Assembly (NCBI GenBank): GCA_020466095.1
Contig: CM035806.1
Coordinates: forward strand, 145,279,420-145,343,419
DNA length: 64,000 bases
Direction of reading: 5' to 3'
DNA from: Chlorops oryzae
Taxonomy: Eukaryota; Arthropoda; Insecta; Diptera; Chloropidae
Shown here: piece after piece, positions 47,533-60,429 of the stretch
Position numbering within the stretch: position 1 is the first letter of the stretch
Layout of the letters: each line of letters begins with the position of its first letter
The notes under the pieces: generated by a model
Told to the model about the DNA's origin: nothing
Seen by the model: only the letters and a program-made list of their open reading frames with translations
Database searches by the model: none
Translations under genes and position numbers: made by a program

Positions 47533-48984
47533 GATGATTGAAAATACCCCTCGAGAGTTTTTTTTGAAAGAGGCAAGTTTGCCGCTTGAGTCTTTTGTTT
47601 TCACTGCACCATTTTAGCGGCGAGTCTCCATCGTCATATATGAAAGTATTTAATAGGGAAAGAAAAAAAATACTGCCGAGACAAACCTAACGGATTCAAA
47701 GGAGGGAAGCAGAAGGAAGAACCCTCCGGCCTTGTTAAATTCCTCCCCAATGGCTGTGGCATTCCTTGACAGAGATTCCTTGAACAACTATTCAAATGTT
47801 CAATGATATTTTGATGCGCCACTAGAAATTTGTGTGCCCATGATTTGTGTGTCTGTGTGTGTATGCTTTCATCAATAAATTTCAACCAATTAAAAGTAAA
47901 ACACCAATAAATGTAATCATATTAAATTAGCCATCATCTAGGCAGGTAGGCGATCTTAGAAATGCTTATGGTAGGTAGATTCGATGATATTCGATGATTT
48001 TTTCGCTCGATTCCAGTTATTGCAATGCTTCGCTGTATGAAGTCGCTGTCAGAAAGTCGTGCAATTTGCCATAATTTAATGCATTTTAATGACGTCGCGC
48101 AACTGCACAGTGGCGTCTTAAATTCTGTCCTCCCCCCGCCCCCCGCCCCCGGCGTCGTCTACTTCTCATTCGCTTGATGCATATTGCCGAGAATTATCCT
48201 TCATTATTGACTTTAAAGAACAGAATGTCGTAATACTTATATCAAAAGAGCACAAGCCCAACAAATTAGGAACATTTTAATGGCAACCAAAACGACCTCG
48301 ATCATCAAGTCTTGCAAGTCTTGCTGCAGCGCCAGTGCCAGTGCCATTCCCAAATCCAATATTCTCAATCCAATTCCCATTCGCAATCGCATTGGAATCG
48401 CCGGTGCTAGTTTCAGTGCCAGTGCCAGTGCCATTGCCATCTCTCGGTGATCGTGTCTTGTCATATTCGTTTTTCAGAATTTGATTTTAGACGATTTTAT
48501 TGTCATCATATGCCATCCCATGGCGCTGCCGTTGTCATTGTCGCTGTCACTCGTTCATGTTTGTCAATGTTGCTCGTGCATAGGCTGTCTGTTGTGTGGA
48601 TCAGGTTGATCCTGTTAATGATCTGTGATGTTATCTTCGAGTCTATAGCTAAGCGTTATGCCGAGTCAAATTCCAGATTTTCTTACATTTTCTCCTTTAC
48701 GATATTTTTTTATTTATTCATCTTTTTTTTTTTTTTTTTTGTGTTTTTCTCTCCCTCTCTTTCTCGGTATCTCTCCTTTTCTATGCAATAATGGAATTTA
48801 TTGGTTAATTAGGATTTGTTTTATTGGCTAAAATCGTGTGGTCAACTGCTTTCGTGTGATATAACTGTGAATTTAACAAGACACAGTGGGTCTTTGTTGA
48901 TTAAATTCAAGGTAAAAAAAAAGGAGTTGCAAATAATGGAGATTTTTTTGAATTTATTTACAATTGGAAATGCTGATGGGCTTA
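47533..48984. other. Intergenic, no gene seen
   Basis: Contains CCAGTGCCAGTGCCA runs near 48330-48345 and 48416-48435, a C-rich stretch at 48131-48151 and a T run near 48726-48740. No gene. Confidence 0.5.
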
Positions 48985-49510
48985 GTAGAGAGGGGTGAGA
49001 GAGGGATGAGAGTGCGGTGAGAGAGCGGGGAGATAGCGGGGGGAGAGCGGTGCGGGAGCGGTGCGAGAGCGGCGAGAGAGCGGCGAGAGAGCGTAGAGAG
49101 GCGGGTGCGAGAACGGTGAGAGAGCAGTGAGAGAGTGGTGAAAGAGTGTAGAGAGAGGGGTGAGAGGGGTGAGAGAGGGCACGAGAGAGGGTGGTGAGAG
49201 AGGGGTGAAAGAGAGTGCGAGTGAGGTTGGTGAAAGAGGGGTGAAAGATGGGTGAGGAGAGGGTGTGGGTGGTGAGAGAGGGGGCTGAGAGAGGGTGTTG
49301 AGTGTTGAGAGAGGGGTCGAGATAGGGGTCGAGAGAGGGTGCCGAGAGGTCGAGAGAATGGCAAGGGATGGGACGAGCGTGGATAAGAGAGAGTGAGATA
49401 GGGATAAGAGACATGGGAGGGGGTAGGCGTGAGTGATAGCGAGCGAATGAGAATAGGAGACAGAGTGCCAAAGAGGGGAGAGAGTGTGCGATAAAGTAAG
49501 AAAGATAAAA
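48985..49510. repeat. G/A-rich degenerate minisatellite (GAGAGNGGTG-type)
   Basis: About 520 bp of irregular 8-10 bp units such as GAGAGAGCGG, GAGAGAGGGGTG and GTGCGAGAGCGG. Minus-strand frames up to 228 codons, rich in Ser/Pro/Leu/His, are artefacts. Confidence 0.9.
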
Positions 49511-50858
49511 AAGAAGACTGTGGATTGGGTGTGTGTGTGTGTGGTTCTTGGTGAGAGAGGAAATGGTAAGAAGGCGACCTAAAACGACCTACAAAAGTAC
49601 TACATTCCAAAAACATCAAGTTACATTCAGTTTTGACCACTGTGCATACTTATGGTAGGTTTGCCGATCGTCTGGTTGGTTTGTTGGCTGTGTCGCGTTT
49701 TATTTACTAAAATATTGGGAATCGTTTTGGTGGAAAATCCTTGCATACATAACATCGAATGTTCGTACGCGAATGTTCGTTTAGCTCATCAGCATTGTTG
49801 TTAACATGCGCATTGATACTTAACTGCAACAACAGCAACAGCGACAACAACAACAACAACAACAGAAACGCAAAAGCACACGCAAAAATCAGGTACAAGC
49901 GTAAAGTGTTGCCCTCCCTGTTCAATTGAGCCCCCTCAACTCCTCCCGCTGCCGTTCGAGATCAAAACATAAGCGGGAGCACCAAAAAAGTACGCGTGTC
50001 TCTATGCGTGTCTCGCCGAAGCCTGATTTTTAACGCGCCAAGGATTTTCTTTCAGTTTTATTTCTCACCATTTATTATTATTTTTTTGTTTTTTTTTTTT
50101 GTTTTTTGGAGTTTGTTTGTTTGTTTGTTTGTTTTGCATTCGCCAAGGGAGCTTGTTAGCTTATCCCCGGTATATACATACAACTACAAACGAATGTGTA
50201 TGTACGTTTATATTTATAATTGCAGTACGACGATGCGTTATTTTACATGCATGTAATTGCTTCCAGCGGTCGTGGTCGATGGTGTCGAAAGCGAAATCTC
50301 GGAGCGCAGCCGAGCTGAGCCGAGCCGAACGCGAAGCTGGAGCTGGAGCTAGAGCTAGAGCTATGGCATCGATCGTTGCTAATACAATTAAAATCCGCAG
50401 GAGTTGCAGTTGGACTTTCATTCGGTGTGTTTGGTTTGTTGTTTACTTTGGTTGAGCCATTCGAGATCAAATTTCAGTAGCTTGTTAAATTTCCCCAACG
50501 TAATGCAAAACGCGTAAGAACATTCAAACAAATAAATGAAGTGCCACGGATAAGGGGGACGAGAGAGAAAGAGGGGACGAGGGCGGGTCGACAAGCAAAT
50601 AGATCATAAGGTGCATTAACAATATCGAAAGGGGAAGAACAAAAATATAATAGCAAGAAAAAAAGCGGTTGCATATTGTTGATGGCTACTGTTTTGTTCG
50701 ATGCTAGAAGATTTATTAACGCAAAATAGATTTCCCAAGTAGTAGAAAAGCATTTTCCTCCTCAACACACTGAAATTTTATGTGCAATGATGTAGAAACT
50801 TTTTTAAGTCTTTTGACTGAGCTTTTACCCGGCGTACAATGAAGTTAATCATAAAATT
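49511..50858. other. Intergenic, no gene seen
   Basis: Contains CAACAACAA at 49843-49863, GTTTGTTTG near 50114-50132 and GAGCTGGAGCTAGAGC near 50338-50360. No gene. Confidence 0.5.
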
Positions 50859-50859
50859 T

Positions 50860-50902
50860 TCATTCTCTCTCTCTCTCTTTCTTCTCTCTTTCTCTCTCTC
50901 TT

Positions 50903-50948
<46 letters not shown>

Positions 50949-51422
50949 TCTCTTTCTCTCTCTTCTCTCTTTCTCTCTTTCTCTCTTTCTCTCTCTTCTC
51001 TCTTTCTCTCTTTCTCTCTTCTCTCTTCTCTCTTTCTCTCTTTCTCTTCTTCTCTCTTTCTCTCTCTTTTCTTCTTCTTTCTCTCTTTCTCTCTTTCTCT
51101 CTCTTTCTCTCTTCTCTCTCTTTCTCTTCTCTTTCTCTTTCTCTCTCTTCTCTCTTCTCTTTTCTCTCTTTCTCTCTTTCTCTCTTTCTCTCTTTCTCTC
51201 TTTCTCTCTTTCTCTCTTTCTCTCTTCTCTCTTCTCTTCTCTCTTCTCTCTTTCTCTCTTTCTCTCTTTCCTCTTTCTCTCTTTCTCTCTTTCTCTCTCT
51301 TCTTCTCTCTTTCTCTTCTTCTTTCTCTCTTCTCTCTCTTTCTCTCTTCCTCTCTCTTCTCTCTTCTCTCTTTCTCTCTCTCTCTCTTTCTCTCTTCTTC
51401 TCTCTTCTCTTTCTCTCTCTTT

Positions 51423-51462
<40 letters not shown>

Positions 51463-51597
51463 TCTCTCTCTCTTCTTCTCTCTCTCTTTCACTCTCTCTT
51501 TCACTCTCTCTTTCACTCTCCCTTTCTCTCTCCCTTTCTCTCTCTCTCTTTCTCTCTTCTCTCTCTCTCTCTGTCTCTCTCTCTCTCTCCCTTTCGT
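50860..51597. repeat. (CT)n / (TTTCTCTC)n array
   Basis: About 740 bp, strictly pyrimidine for most of its length, with a prominent TTTCTCTC octamer register. Ser/Leu/Phe frames on the plus strand and Arg/Glu/Lys frames on the minus strand are artefacts. Confidence 0.97.
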
Positions 51598-51697
51598 CAG
51601 GATCAATTCTTATAAAATTAAAATGAAAAAACTCGTCGAAAGAAAATCTCCTCGCTGGCTTCCTACCCCTTAACCATTAATCTATTTCTCTGTCGAC

Positions 51698-52300
51698 ATG
51701 GCGTTTTGTCTTACTTCTTCGCTCGATCTTACTTCATTATCTCCCTTTCACTCTTTTTCTCCCTCTCATTTTGTATCTCAATCTCTCTCAGTCGCTTTTA
51801 CTCTCTCTCACAAGCCCTCATACTCTCTCACTCTCCCTCAAACTCTCTCACTTTCTCTCATACTCTCTTTCTTTCTCCATACTCTCTTTCTTCTCTCCCT
51901 CTTATTATTTCTCTATCTCTCACACAATCTCTCTCTATCATTATCTCTCTCTCTCTCACAATTCTCTCTCTCTATCATTATCTCTCTCTCACACAATCTC
52001 TCTCTATCATTATCTCTTTCTATCTCTCTCATTCTCCCTCTCATCCTCTCTCTTTCTCTATCTCTCTCGTTTTATACCTCAACCTCTCTCATTCTCTCTC
52101 TCATTCTCTCTCTCATGCTCGATCTCTCTCTCTCTCTCTCTCTCTGATTTTCACTCTCAATATCTCTCTAGTTCTCTCTCTCCCATTCTCTCGCTCTCTC
52201 TCATTTTCTCTCCCATTCTCACTCTCATTCTCTCTCCCAATATCTCCCTCTATTTCCCTCTCCTTCAGCCTCTCTTACCATTCTCTGTCTTTTCCTCAGA
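51698..52300. repeat. Degenerate CT-rich array
   Basis: CTCTCT units interspersed with CATT, TATCATTAT and CACA motifs, more decayed than 50860-51597. Frames of 150-212 codons are artefacts. Confidence 0.93.
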
Positions 52301-53179
52301 CAATTATGAGGCGCTTTTATGATCCCATATATTTTGTGTATTAAATTTAGAGCATTATGGATCGTTAAGCGTGGGGACATTAAGCTAAAGAGCTTTTTAA
52401 ATTCATGCGGTTTTTATGTTTTGAATCATAAAATAAAAACGAAAACACAAAAAAAAAAAAAATATATACGACGAGCGAAGGCAAATAAATGGACACTTAA
52501 AGCACCGGCATGAGCTTTTTAACGCTTGCTCTTCTCTCGGGTATTTTATTGGACGATCAATCGTTATTAATTGGTTAAACGGAAATGTGTGAGAAACTCA
52601 AAATTGTTCAAGCAAAAACGACAGGCTAATGTCATAGGCACGAGAATCGATTGTGTCATTTGATGTTCCATCCAAAAAGAAATACTTAATTAATTGTGTG
52701 CCTTTAATCGGATACTAAACGTGGTAATAATCATTTCGAAAAACTGACAAAATAGCTTCCCACGATAAGGAGGATTTTCGTTTCATTTGAATCTTTATTT
52801 TATTCTATTTAAAAAAGCGAATTATTTCAATCGAAAGAGATTTTTGTTTTTTTCCAATTTAATAGCTTTCCTAATTGTAGTAGTTACTTTTAAAAGAATA
52901 TAATTACAATGAAATAACAAAAGAGGCCTCGAGTTTTTTTTTTATTTATTTTTTTTTTTTTATTGTAATTGCATTGCTTTCTGAGTGACTTTTTTATTAT
53001 TTCACTCAAAATTTCCGATCGCTTTATATTTATAATAATCGTCCACGCCAAAAAAAAAAAAAATCGTACGAACTGACGGTCTCACTATTCTATTATCCAT
53101 TGCGATTTCTTGTCCTTCTCTAAGGTTATGGTCCAATGGAGCTACGTAGGCCGTGCAATTGGTTTCAGCGAGACCCCCA
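52301..53179. other. Intergenic, no gene seen
   Basis: A/T-rich with T runs near 52935-52962 and A runs near 52449-52461 and 53049-53061. Confidence 0.5.
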
Positions 53180-53560
53180 GGTCGGATACTTTATTTATTT
53201 TTGTGGCCTCTGTAATGGGTATTTGAGGAATTTTTTTGTGCCACGCCCATTTTCCGCAATTTTGAAAGCTTAAATTGAGAAGCATTATGTAAGCTTAAAT
53301 CGAATACGAATTTTATCAAAATCTCTCGAAATATTCGATTTTCGATTTTAACCAATTTTCCTAAATATCCTAAAAATAGACCTATGTGTCGCCCAAAATA
53401 AGTATGTCAAAGCTCCTGAAAATAGTGCAAGTTCTTCAAAAAGAAAACAGCTAACGAACAGATGATCAGCAAACTAACCGACGGACAGACAACCGAATGA
53501 CCTGGTAAGGCTAATAATTGCACTACATATTTTTTGCAAGGCCTTTCTTGTTTAATTTTG
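53180..53560. mobile_element. Diverged mini-me-like fragment
   Basis: Shares the order GTGCCACGCCCATTTTCCGC, a AATATTCGATTTTCGAT stretch and CCGACGGACAGACAACCGAA near its right end with the repeat at 18640-19492, in the same orientation. Boundaries uncertain. Confidence 0.5.
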
Positions 53561-54720
53561 AACGTTACACACGAACGTCCAAAAGGGAAGATGCTCTCTA
53601 CAAAAATTTCATATACATACACATCAGATACGGAAAGTATAAAAAAGAGGATTTTGAAAAATAAAGGAAAAGACTCAGATTTAAGGGCGTAAAAATTCTC
53701 AAATCGAATTCGAATAAAAAAATTAATAAAAAAAAAAATAATAAAAGAAAAAGGAATGAAGGAAGAAACACCCGAGACCCTCTTAAAAGATGTGATCCGA
53801 TCGATCGCTACATTCGATCCGAGCGTTTCAGGTCGTTCGATAAATGGCAATTGGCAACGAATGGAATTAAGCCGAACTAATGAGCCGATCGATCGAAGCA
53901 TTGAGGAGTATATTTAAGCAACGAACGTGCGCATCATTATGATCGTTTTATAATGCATCTCTTGCATATCGGGAAATTAAGTTCAAATCGAAGTTGAGCG
54001 GTACGAAGGCTTTTCTCATCGAAGGTATCTCAACCGCCCAAACGCTGAGACGGGACGAAACGAGACGAGAGGCGCTCATTGTTAATACACAAAAAATGAT
54101 TTCCTCTCTGTCGTTACTAGTCTAGCATTCCAATCTAAATGTTGGCCTCCATCCAATTATCGATATACATACATACATATATACATATTCATGACATATT
54201 TAGAGTAACTGAAAGTTGTCTGCGTCACAGTCAATCTTTAAATAAAGTTGTAGACAAAAATGACTCATACGAAATCACTCCGAATGGACTGAATGATTCG
54301 TAAAGCCCTTAATCAACTGGAACGAATTCGGTTCATCGGGAATGTGGAAAATAAATCGATTAATCAGCATACGATCAGTACGTGACCCGCAAAAAATGGA
54401 TGACATGAAGAAAAGCAATCAAATTTTTCTGAGTACTAAAGTTTAGTACATACCTACATTTTGATGACGGTTGACGATGTACTTTATTTTCGCAAAGAAC
54501 ATTAGACATTACAATTAGTAATGAGCCACAGCTAAGTACCCGTAGAACGGCATGAGAAGAGAACCAATTTCGGGAAGAAACTAGCAGTGAGGAGTCTTCA
54601 TTTTGGACAGGATTTCTGGGACTAGTGCTTTTATTTTATAAAACACATATTAAAATGAGAACGAAAAGCCTTTTTTAAAAAATTCGAGATGTATTAATTT
54701 TTTTTAAATATGGTTTGCAC
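53561..54720. other. Intergenic, no gene seen
   Basis: Contains GATCGATCG palindromic stretches (53798-53830 and 53880-53895) and CATACATACATA near 54167-54188. No gene. Confidence 0.5.
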
Positions 54721-55192
54721 TCTTCCTATTGCTGGACGTAAATGCACTACTAACATGTACTAGAATGTACTAAAATGTTCTAAATTGTACTAAAATGTAC
54801 TAAAAATTTACTAAAATGTACTAAAATTTACTAAAATGTACTAAAAAATGTACTCAAATTTACTAAAAATGTACTAAAATTGTACTAAAATGTACTAAAA
54901 TGTCTAAAATGTACTTAAATGTACTAAAAAATGTACTAAATGTACTAAAATGTTCTAAAATGTACTCAAATGTACTAAAATGTACTAAAATGTACTAATA
55001 TGTACTTAAAACGTAATAAATGCACCGAAAATGGACTAAAAATTACAGGGGGAAAATGGTATCGTGTAAACGTACTATGAGTGCACAAAAATTTTTTTTC
55101 TCATAATATCTCTCCACAATGCTCAATAATCACATAAGTATAAATATGTATGTATATGGATGTGTGTGTATGTGCATATTCTTGCATACAAT
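54721..55192. repeat. Interspersed repeat with a TGTACTAAAA tandem core, copy 1
   Basis: Left landmark TCTTCCTATTGCTG (54721), a 10-bp TGTACTAAAA array of about 25 variable units (about 54750-55020), right landmark TGTGCATATTCTTGCATACA (55171). The same landmarks in the same order frame the array at 60430-60887. Confidence 0.85.
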
Positions 55193-55575
55193 CATAGATT
55201 TGAATTATTATAAAGCTTGACCTGCGATTATAATTTGATTGTTCATCGTCGTTTACCGATTTGCGAAGGTAATCAAAAGAGCAGGTCATAAGCATTGGCT
55301 GCGTGCATAAATTGAGACTGAGAGAATGGGGGCGGTCAATATGAAAGGTGAGCACGTATGAACATGACTATGGCCAATTTCTCGATATATCGATCGCGAA
55401 TTCCTTCCTAGGCGAGCTGCCTCAGTTCAGAGTGCACGTCTCTCTTGACTTTTGACGCTTTACGGTGTGGTTAAGACTTGAAACCAAAGAACCGACACGT
55501 ATCATCAAGCAAGCTTTGGAGCGCGGTGAGAAACAGAGAGAAGGCGAAATAGGCCGCATTGCTTAGGAAGAGGAT
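55193..55575. other. Intergenic, no gene seen
   Basis: Unremarkable mixed sequence; nothing recognised. Confidence 0.5.
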
Positions 55576-55585
55576 GGAGACAGAC

Positions 55586-55658
<73 letters not shown>

Positions 55659-55690
55659 CGAGAGAGAGAGAGAGAGCAGAGAGAGAGCGC
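55576..55690. repeat. (GA)n microsatellite
   Basis: GA repeats with CAGA interruptions at the left and GCGA at the right. Confidence 0.97.
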
Positions 55691-57134
55691 GAGTGACTTA
55701 TCATTGAAGGAATGCAACGTTCACCCCGAATTGAATCATATCGTAACGTATCGAATTGAGCTGATCTCATCGTTTGATCGATCGATCATCATACAATGTT
55801 CGAAGAGAGCGAAACTGAGTGGCAGAAAAAGGAGCAAAGGCAATATATTAAAATGAAAATTTTCCCAAGATACAAAGAGCCTGAGCTTCTAGCAGTCGAA
55901 TGCGAAATGGAAAGCCCCGTACGGGCAGCGAAGTCACAGGCGGGTAGAATTAGAGATCGTCATCATTATGCGCATCGTGTTCAGGTCACGTGTGCTGTTT
56001 TGACCTCGTCAGTTACATTTTCCATTGTGCCGTTCTGTTGCGGTCGTTGTTCCTGTTGAGGTTGCCGCTGCCGCTGATGCTGCTGCTGCTGCTGCTTCTA
56101 CCGCTTGTGTTGCTGTTTCCTACGTTTTATTTGTTTATTTTTGTTTGTTTGTGTGTGCTCTTTTGTTTTTCTACTTTTTTTTATATTTTTTTTTTTTGTC
56201 TATCTTTTGCTTGCCATAAAATTATTTCTCGCAAATGGACAAATTCATGGAATTCAACAGCGCAAGTTATGGTCAAAAGAGACCATCATCGCACAGCATC
56301 GTATAACAGCAATAGCAACCCAGCCCATCGCAATGTGGCGCATCTTGGTCGGCTCCTTCTCAGTCGCTTCGTTTCCATTGCACAGTATTGCGCATTGGAT
56401 TGCATCGTGCTGCGTACCGAACGGAGCTGCGCCCCAAGACACAGACGCAGCCAAAAGACAAGAATAGGCAAGTGCATCATTGACCTAGCGACAGGTGAAT
56501 CTGAAAAAAGAAGAAAAAGCCCCCAAACACACACACACACACAACACACGCTCGCACACACGTGCGCGAGTCATTGCGAAAAAGGCAACGATCGATCGAG
56601 CGATCGATCGTTCATATGTGCTCGTCTCCTGGTAAATCGGTCTCCTGGCCTCCTCTCGGACGGTTCGAAGTCTTTTCCATGAGATTTGGACTTGTTCGTT
56701 TGACTTTACGGCTTTACCTACTACTGTTAATGTTGTTGCTTTTGTTATTATTGCTGTTGATGCTGTTGCTGTTGTTGTTGTTTTTGTTTTTGTTGTTCAT
56801 AACGTTGCACTTTGGCTTCATTTTTGTTGGTCAATTGCTCTGCACCGTCGCTCAGTTTGTCCCCAATCGCCTCCCATATCCCTCTAACCCCTCGTTAGCT
56901 TTCCCACGTCTCTTCGTCGCCCACTCTTATTGCTTTCCACTCTCTCTCTCTCTCGCTCCCTCTCTCTCTGTCTCGTTTTGCTGTTGTACTTTTGTATGTA
57001 TAGATGTATGATGTATGTACATATGTATACGGCAATTCGATTAGTTTGAATTTGAATATCGTAAAGTCAGCTGCGTTCGTTCGAAAACACCTTTTAGCCT
57101 GCTTTTTCCTTTTTTGCGTTGACTGCTTATCTCC

Positions 57135-57168
<34 letters not shown>

Positions 57169-57497
57169 TTGTTGTTTTCGTTTCATTGCTCCTGCATTTA
57201 AATTGAGTACATAAATAAATTTCGAAATTTTCGCTTTAATGAGAAAGAGAGGGAAAATTGCACGGAAATTCCTTGAATTTTTCAGCTCTCGATTAAAAAG
57301 AGGTCTGGATTATTATGACTAGAAGGATAATTAGGCTTATTTGGGTACTTAAGGCGATTCTGCTTTTGGCGTTAAGTAAACGAACTTGTTTAAAGCGAGA
57401 GATTCAATAATTTTTTTTCCCCCCTGTTACGTATTAAAAACTACAAAAATATCTTAAAGCTCAGAGAGATTAAAGTGTTAAACTTATGTACAATGTA
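55691..57497. other. Intergenic, no gene seen; (CTG)n at 57134-57166
   Basis: One of the more complex islands: CTGCTGCTGCTG near 56078-56095, GTTGTTGCTGTTG near 56725-56790, GATCGATCGAGCGATCGATC near 56590-56610 and CACACACAC near 56527-56545. Overlapping frames of 60-230 codons (55796-57201) are dominated by Leu/Cys/Val runs and lack domains. Possible regulatory DNA. Confidence 0.5.
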
Positions 57498-57499
57498 TA

Positions 57500-57658
57500 C
57501 AGTGTACTCTCTCCTTGTGGACACTCCTCTTAAGCGGACAATTTTCGGGTATGATCTGGCGATCCTGCCACTCAAAAAGTTTCCTCTTAAGCAGAAGCCT
57601 TTGTTAAGCGGTCATATTTTTCTGTCCCGTTTGTGTCCGCTTATGAGAGAGAACACTG
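57500..57658. mobile_element. pogo-like MITE, 159 bp, TA TSD
   Basis: Left CAGTGTACTCTCTCCTTG, right the inverse of CAGTGTTCTCTCTCATAAGC. TA flanks both ends (57498-57499 and 57659-57660). TTAAGCGG-like motifs recur three times inside (CTCTTAAGCGGACA, TCTTAAGCAG, GTTAAGCGGTCA). A CAGTG terminus with a TA duplication is typical of pogo/Tigger-type elements. Confidence 0.8.
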
Positions 57659-57660
57659 TA

Positions 57661-57985
57661 CCTATACCAATTGAATTTTTTCCTAATAAGTTATAAGTGA
57701 TAACATAGGTACATATAGTCCAAAAGTAAGTTCGAAATTCTCTTAACCCTTTAAACTTCTGCATGCGCGATTGAATTCGGTTCTCTGAGGCCTTCATGCA
57801 GTCATTGAACTCGTACAAAACCTTCTTCAATTGAGAGAGCGCTAAAGACGAAAGGGTTAAAATTAAAGTTTTCTTATATTTTATTGGAGCGATTCGGCCT
57901 TCGTCTTTGTAATTATTTGATTCTTTAAGGAGGTCCTTTTGAATTGTTACTCAATTTGGCTTTGATTTACTCAAAAACGAATCTT
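57661..57985. other. Intergenic, no gene seen
   Basis: Short single-copy stretch with no recognisable feature. Confidence 0.5.
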
Positions 57986-58133
57986 TGGCGCTCTCTCTCT
58001 CTCTCTCTCTGTCTCTCTTTCTGTCTGTCTCTCTTTTTGTCTCTTTCTCTCTCTCTTTCTCTCTCTCTCTTTCTCGTTCTCTCTCTCTTTCTCTCTCTTT
58101 CTCTTCTCTCTCTCTTTCTCTTCTCTCTCTCTT

Positions 58134-58164
<31 letters not shown>

Positions 58165-58227
58165 TCTCTCTTTTTCTCTCTCTCTTTCTCTCTCTCTTTC
58201 TTCTCTCTCTCTTCTCTCTCTCTCTTT

Positions 58228-58259
<32 letters not shown>

Positions 58260-58341
58260 TCTTTCTCTTCTCTCTTTCTCTCTCTCTTTCTCTCTCTTTT
58301 CTTTCTCTCTCTCTTTTCTCTCTCTCTTTCTCTCTCTCTTT

Positions 58342-58404
<63 letters not shown>

Positions 58405-58427
58405 TCTCTCTCTCTTTCTCTCTCTCT

Positions 58428-58459
<32 letters not shown>

Positions 58460-58516
58460 TCTCTTCTCTCTTTCTCTTTCTCTCTCTCTCTTTCTCTCTC
58501 TTCTCTCTCTCTTCTT

Positions 58517-58548
<32 letters not shown>

Positions 58549-58641
58549 TCTTCTCTCTCTCTCTTCTCTCTTCTCTCTCTTTCTCTCTTTTCTCTTTCTC
58601 TCTCTCTTTCTCTCTCTCTCTTTCTCTCTTTCTCTCTTTCT

Positions 58642-58673
<32 letters not shown>

Positions 58674-58679
58674 CTTCTC

Positions 58680-58714
<35 letters not shown>

Positions 58715-58743
58715 CTCTTCTCTCTCTCTCTTTCTCTCTCTCT

Positions 58744-58774
<31 letters not shown>

Positions 58775-58821
58775 TTCTCTCTCTTCTCTTTCTCTCTCTC
58801 TCTCTTCTCTCTCTCTCTCTT

Positions 58822-58860
<39 letters not shown>

Positions 58861-58862
58861 AA
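57986..58862. repeat. (CT)n / (TCTCTTTC)n array, about 870 bp
   Basis: Near-pure pyrimidine on the plus strand with frequent CTCTTTCT slips. The three frames of 300 or more codons (Ser/Leu/Phe or Arg/Glu/Lys) are artefacts. Confidence 0.97.
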
Positions 58863-58934
58863 TGTCTATTCGATTGAAACTGACCGGATATTCTCGGATA
58901 AGTTGCGGAGTAAAATTGTTAGCACACTGGCAAT

Positions 58935-59093
58935 GGGGCTCCGTGGCGTAGTTGGTTGAGATTCCAATTTACGATGCGAGAGGCTCTAGATTCAAATCCC
59001 AGCTCGTGCTTGGATGATTGTGTCGTTTTTTCTGTTTCTGTTCTTCTTTGTTTTCCCATTTTTCGTGGTATCATTAAGGGCCTATGTGAGGCC
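58935..59093 (+). mobile_element. tRNA-derived SINE, copy B
   Basis: GGGCTCCGTGGCGTAGTTGG (A-box-like TGGCGTAGTTGG), CGATGCGAGAGGCT, B box GATTCAAATCC, CCCAGCTCGTGCTTGGATG, then GTCGTTTTTTCTG, CATTTTTCGTGGTATCA and ATGTGAGGCC. Collinear with the minus-strand copy at 4662-4848 but without that copy's 20-bp internal duplication. Confidence 0.8.
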
Positions 59094-59161
59094 TGAGTGT
59101 GTTACCCATGTCATGGGATTAGGGATGATTGGTTTTTTTTGTTTTTGTTCTATCGCTATTT

Positions 59162-59320
59162 CAGCGGTGATGCCAGATTACTGGAAATTTTTTAATTTTT
59201 AAGAGCTTTCTCGACATTTACGATTACTTCAAAAGTCTGAAAGGAATTTTCCTGAAAAAAATTGTTTTTTTTTCTTTAAGTCTGAAGAAAAAATTTGCTA
59301 AATTACTGGCAGCACTGCTC
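59162..59320. mobile_element. Possible small hAT-like MITE
   Basis: CAGCGGTGATGCCAG at the left and, inverted, GAGCAGTGCTGCCAG at the right (13 of 15 identical); both arms continue towards AAATTTTTT. No 8-bp duplication is visible (CGCTATTT against TTCTCAAT), so the call is tentative. Confidence 0.35.
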
Positions 59321-60429
59321 TTCTCAATGGTCTCAAATCGATTCTTTCAAATACATAGTCTCAACTCAATGATCCAATCCCCAATGCGTTGTGCCGTTGA
59401 TTTATTGAAAATTAAATTTTTTCTTGCTTCATCCCCCGCAAACGACTAGAAAAGGGTGGGCAGGTCTCGCCGTAGCTTACAAATGTGCATCCACTTGCGG
59501 AGTACTTAGCGTACGTATGGTCTCCTCGAGAACGAGAAATGGATCGAGAGAAAGAGACAGAGATAAACTGTTGAGACACCGGGAGAGTGACAGAGAGATG
59601 TATATAGAGAAAGGAAAAAAGAGGCAGAAAAGTAGGCGTCCTTAAGTGAGTAATGCTCTGTACGATCTTTATGTGGCGGTCGCGTTGAGTTAATTATCTG
59701 AATTTGATCGAAAGATAGAGGCTTCTTAACGTTCGGAATGTGTTTGCCTCGAGTCCTGAGCTGCTTTGGTAATTGGTGTTGTTGTTTTCATTTTGTGTAG
59801 TGTTTTGTCTCTCTCTCTCTATCTGAGTTCAGTTAATTAGTGCGTTTGTGTGTTCCTGTTTGTCTGCAAAGCCGGAATTGGTCGAGAGAAAAAGTTAATT
59901 AATATTTTAACCCAAAAGGGGCAGCGTAATCACTTTACAAAGCTTTAAATTATTACCGCAAATAAACAATTACGTTGGATAAAGCGGAAAATCAATATTG
60001 CTCAATGCTCAATATAGTCATGAACAATGCTTTACGCTTTATTGTAGTGCGTCATGTTCTTGGAAGGGGGGAAATCCTTTTTATGAAAGTAAAGCATTGA
60101 GAGTGGAAAAGACAGATGCATGAAATCCTTCAAAAAGTGCCTACATTCAATTTGGGAACTTTTATTTTTAAACCAAGAAGTGGATAGAATTTCTTTTATT
60201 TCTCATTGTTCAGTGCTTTTGTCCTTGTGACAAATGTTTGCCCTTCTTTTCTCACTATGCCATGTCAAAATGTTATTGCTAACTTTTTTATAGCACAAGA
60301 GGAATCAACACTACCTTAACGCTTTAAAAACTGCTTAAAGTTCCATCATAAAGTACAAAGATTGAAATTAATTTGAGATAATTTTTGTAATTCTTCTTCA
60401 AATATGCTTTAAAAAAATGCTTTTCGTTT
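59321..60429. other. Intergenic, no gene seen
   Basis: Includes GAGA-rich sequence near 59540-59610 and the left member of a 27-bp direct repeat (60294-60320). Confidence 0.5.

Noticed and set aside
48842..49640. Ser/Pro/His-rich minus-strand frames of 209 and 228 codons
   Set aside because: Complement of the degenerate GAGAGNGGTG minisatellite.
50839..52344. Frames up to 258 codons in the CT arrays
   Set aside because: Repeat translation only; opposite-strand frames of equal length exist.
55796..57011. Frames of 87, 120, 149 and 230 codons
   Set aside because: Overlap each other in different frames and consist largely of Leu/Cys/Val runs from CTG/GTT repeats.
57944..58959. Frames of 303-335 codons, the longest after knrl
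   Set aside because: Composed of Ser/Leu/Phe or Arg/Glu/Lys from (TCTCTTTC)n; not genes.
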